Shown here piece by piece: positions 62,481 through 64,000 of a stretch of 64,000 nt of DNA (position 1 is the stretch's first letter; each line of letters opens with the position of its first letter). The stretch comes from Pagrus major (Eukaryota; Chordata; Actinopteri; Spariformes; Sparidae), in NCBI RefSeq assembly GCF_040436345.1, contig NC_133218.1, positions 28,161,710 through 28,225,709 on the forward strand, given 5' to 3'. The notes under the pieces were generated by a model. It saw only the letters and a program-made list of their open reading frames with translations, did not search any database and was not told where the DNA came from. The translations under genes were made by a program, and so were the position numbers.

Positions 62481-64000
62481 CCAATGTGTGGTTTTTTACT
62501 CGCATTAAGAAGCTGGGTGTAAAATGTGTCCTGTCCGTCTCTTGTTTATCTCCATATAACAGGAGTACAGAGTTGATTTAATGGCTGTGGAGTAAAAGGC
62601 TAAAATCGTCTCCGTTTGTGGCCCGAATTAGTTTTTTTCCAGGCTAATAAATTGCGGTGTGCAGAGAAATGTCTCAAACGATGTCAGTTAAAGCCAAATG
62701 ACCTCTTAAACTGACTGTGACAGACTGTGTGTGTTAAGATGTCCTATAAAAGTTACAGTACATCTGAGCGTACACCTTTTTTGTCAGTTATGTTTCCACA
62801 GTTTTATCCTCCATTGCATAAAGTGTTGCGTACATTTACCACAGTGTGTAGTTGAGTAAAAACAACAGATAAAGGGACATTTCATATGAAAAGTCATGAG
62901 TTTATTGGATGTTTTTATAAGGAGAAGGATTTGCAACAGAGGTCAGATGTCTGAGCTGGTGCATGATAGATTTCCAACTAATCTTGAGTTCGTGCTGCTT
63001 CCTCTCTGAGGGCATTATTGCGTTGTGGTTAAACTGTACATCTGCAGGCCAAGTCTGGTGACACAACAGTGACAGGATTAATCCCCATCATAGCTGCCCA
63101 AGTGAACTTAAAGGTGCTATGTTTTTTTAGTCAAACTCAGAAAGTTAGTACTTACACTATAAATAACGTAATAATACAAACTCAGAAATAGAAAAACATA
63201 TTAAAGAATACATTTTTAAAAAGCGTCCTCGAGGGCAATAAAATAAAGCAAATGGGTTTTTGTTATAGTCATGAAAATTAAGCAGTGAAGATTTTTCTCT
63301 TCTTTTAAAATGTATTCCCCAAAACTACACAGTGCAACTTCAAGTAAATCATTTAGCTTGTAATGCCGTTTGTGTGGCTGTACAGACAGAAGTCAAAGGA
63401 AACTGAAACAAAACTAATACAGATCCTTCTGTACACACTCCTCGTTAGTTTTTCCTTTAATTTGTCTTCATCTCCACCCATGTGAGTGTTGATTAGTCCG
63501 AAATGTGAAACAGGTAACATTGTCTCTTCATCTCATAAAGGCTTTTTTACAGTAGTTTTTTCCATCAAGATATGTGACAAAGGTTCAAGACAACTGAAAT
63601 CAGTTTTACAAATAATTAACACCAACACCCCCCCTCCCACACACACACAGGCATGCCAGTCAAAATACTGATTGTGACGTAAATTGCAGTTATAAAACTT
63701 TTATGGCTTCTTCATGTTATGGAAACAATTTAGGTGCATCAAAACCTGCAATGCCTGCTTTCATTTCTGCTCCCACAAACTTTCTGTTGCTTGTCAAAAC
63801 GTGTACCTGCTCAGCTCAAGACACTTGAAACTAGCATGCTGTGAGCTGTGCCAACAGAGCTTACTGGAAATCCCACCCTAACACTGAATACACATACAGA
63901 CGCACTTCAGGATTACATTCATGTTCATATTTGAATATCTAAGCAGAATGTCAACAAAAACGTCTGGAAGATTTTTTTTAGATTTTAACTTTTTCTTTTT
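62481..64000. other. Downstream DNA, no gene recognised
   Basis: About 1.5 kb with no supported exon. A minus-strand AATAAA (TTTATT at 62901-62906) and a lack of long frames would fit the 3' UTR of a convergent minus-strand gene beyond the window, but that is only a guess. A short (CA)n run is seen near 63640. Confidence 0.35.

Overview
This is nuclear DNA from a bony fish, most likely a percomorph teleost. Five multi-exon genes with GT/AG introns were reconstructed by hand from both strands. The interspersed repeats (Tc1/mariner, hAT-like MITEs, L2, L1/Tx1, Penelope) and dense microsatellites are typical of teleosts. All exon joins below come from splice sites, reading phase and remembered family similarity; no database search was run.

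Layout. (1) 3451-20838, + strand: a vertebrate chitin synthase (chs1 type), 33 coding exons, about 1,426 residues, missing only its N-terminal exon(s). (2) 22971-30973, - strand: the nucleolar RNA helicase ddx21, complete in 16 coding exons (760 aa), tail-to-tail with chs1 and with a CpG-rich start region. (3) 31.2-41.3 kb: a repeat-rich interval with no convincing host gene. It holds a 3.35-kb foldback-like element (32372-35717) whose inverted ends enclose a 164-bp palindromic satellite, a 0.5-kb hAT-like MITE (35850-36350), a (GATA)n block and a broken Penelope-like retroelement. (4) 41309-48699, + strand: a family-6 glycosyltransferase (ABO/GGTA1/GBGT1 family), 11 coding exons, 369 aa. (5) 50760-53479, + strand: mitochondrial pyruvate carrier 1 (mpc1), 109 aa, which needs a 4-nt micro-exon. 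(6) 55932-61881, + strand: KIF-binding protein (kifbp), 13 coding exons, 637 aa, starting about 80 bp after a 330-bp (ATT)n tract. (7) 61882-64000: kifbp 3' UTR, then DNA without a recognisable gene.

The genes do unrelated jobs: chitin synthesis at the membrane, rRNA/RNA metabolism, Golgi glycan capping, mitochondrial pyruvate import and kinesin regulation. There is no operon-like logic. In human, DDX21 and KIFBP both lie on 10q22 while MPC1 is on 6q27, so the order here mixes a conserved block with other material. The most notable items are the vertebrate chitin synthase with all its catalytic motifs, the foldback element with its satellite, the glycosyltransferase with an unusual specificity triplet and a split catalytic exon, and the mpc1 micro-exon.
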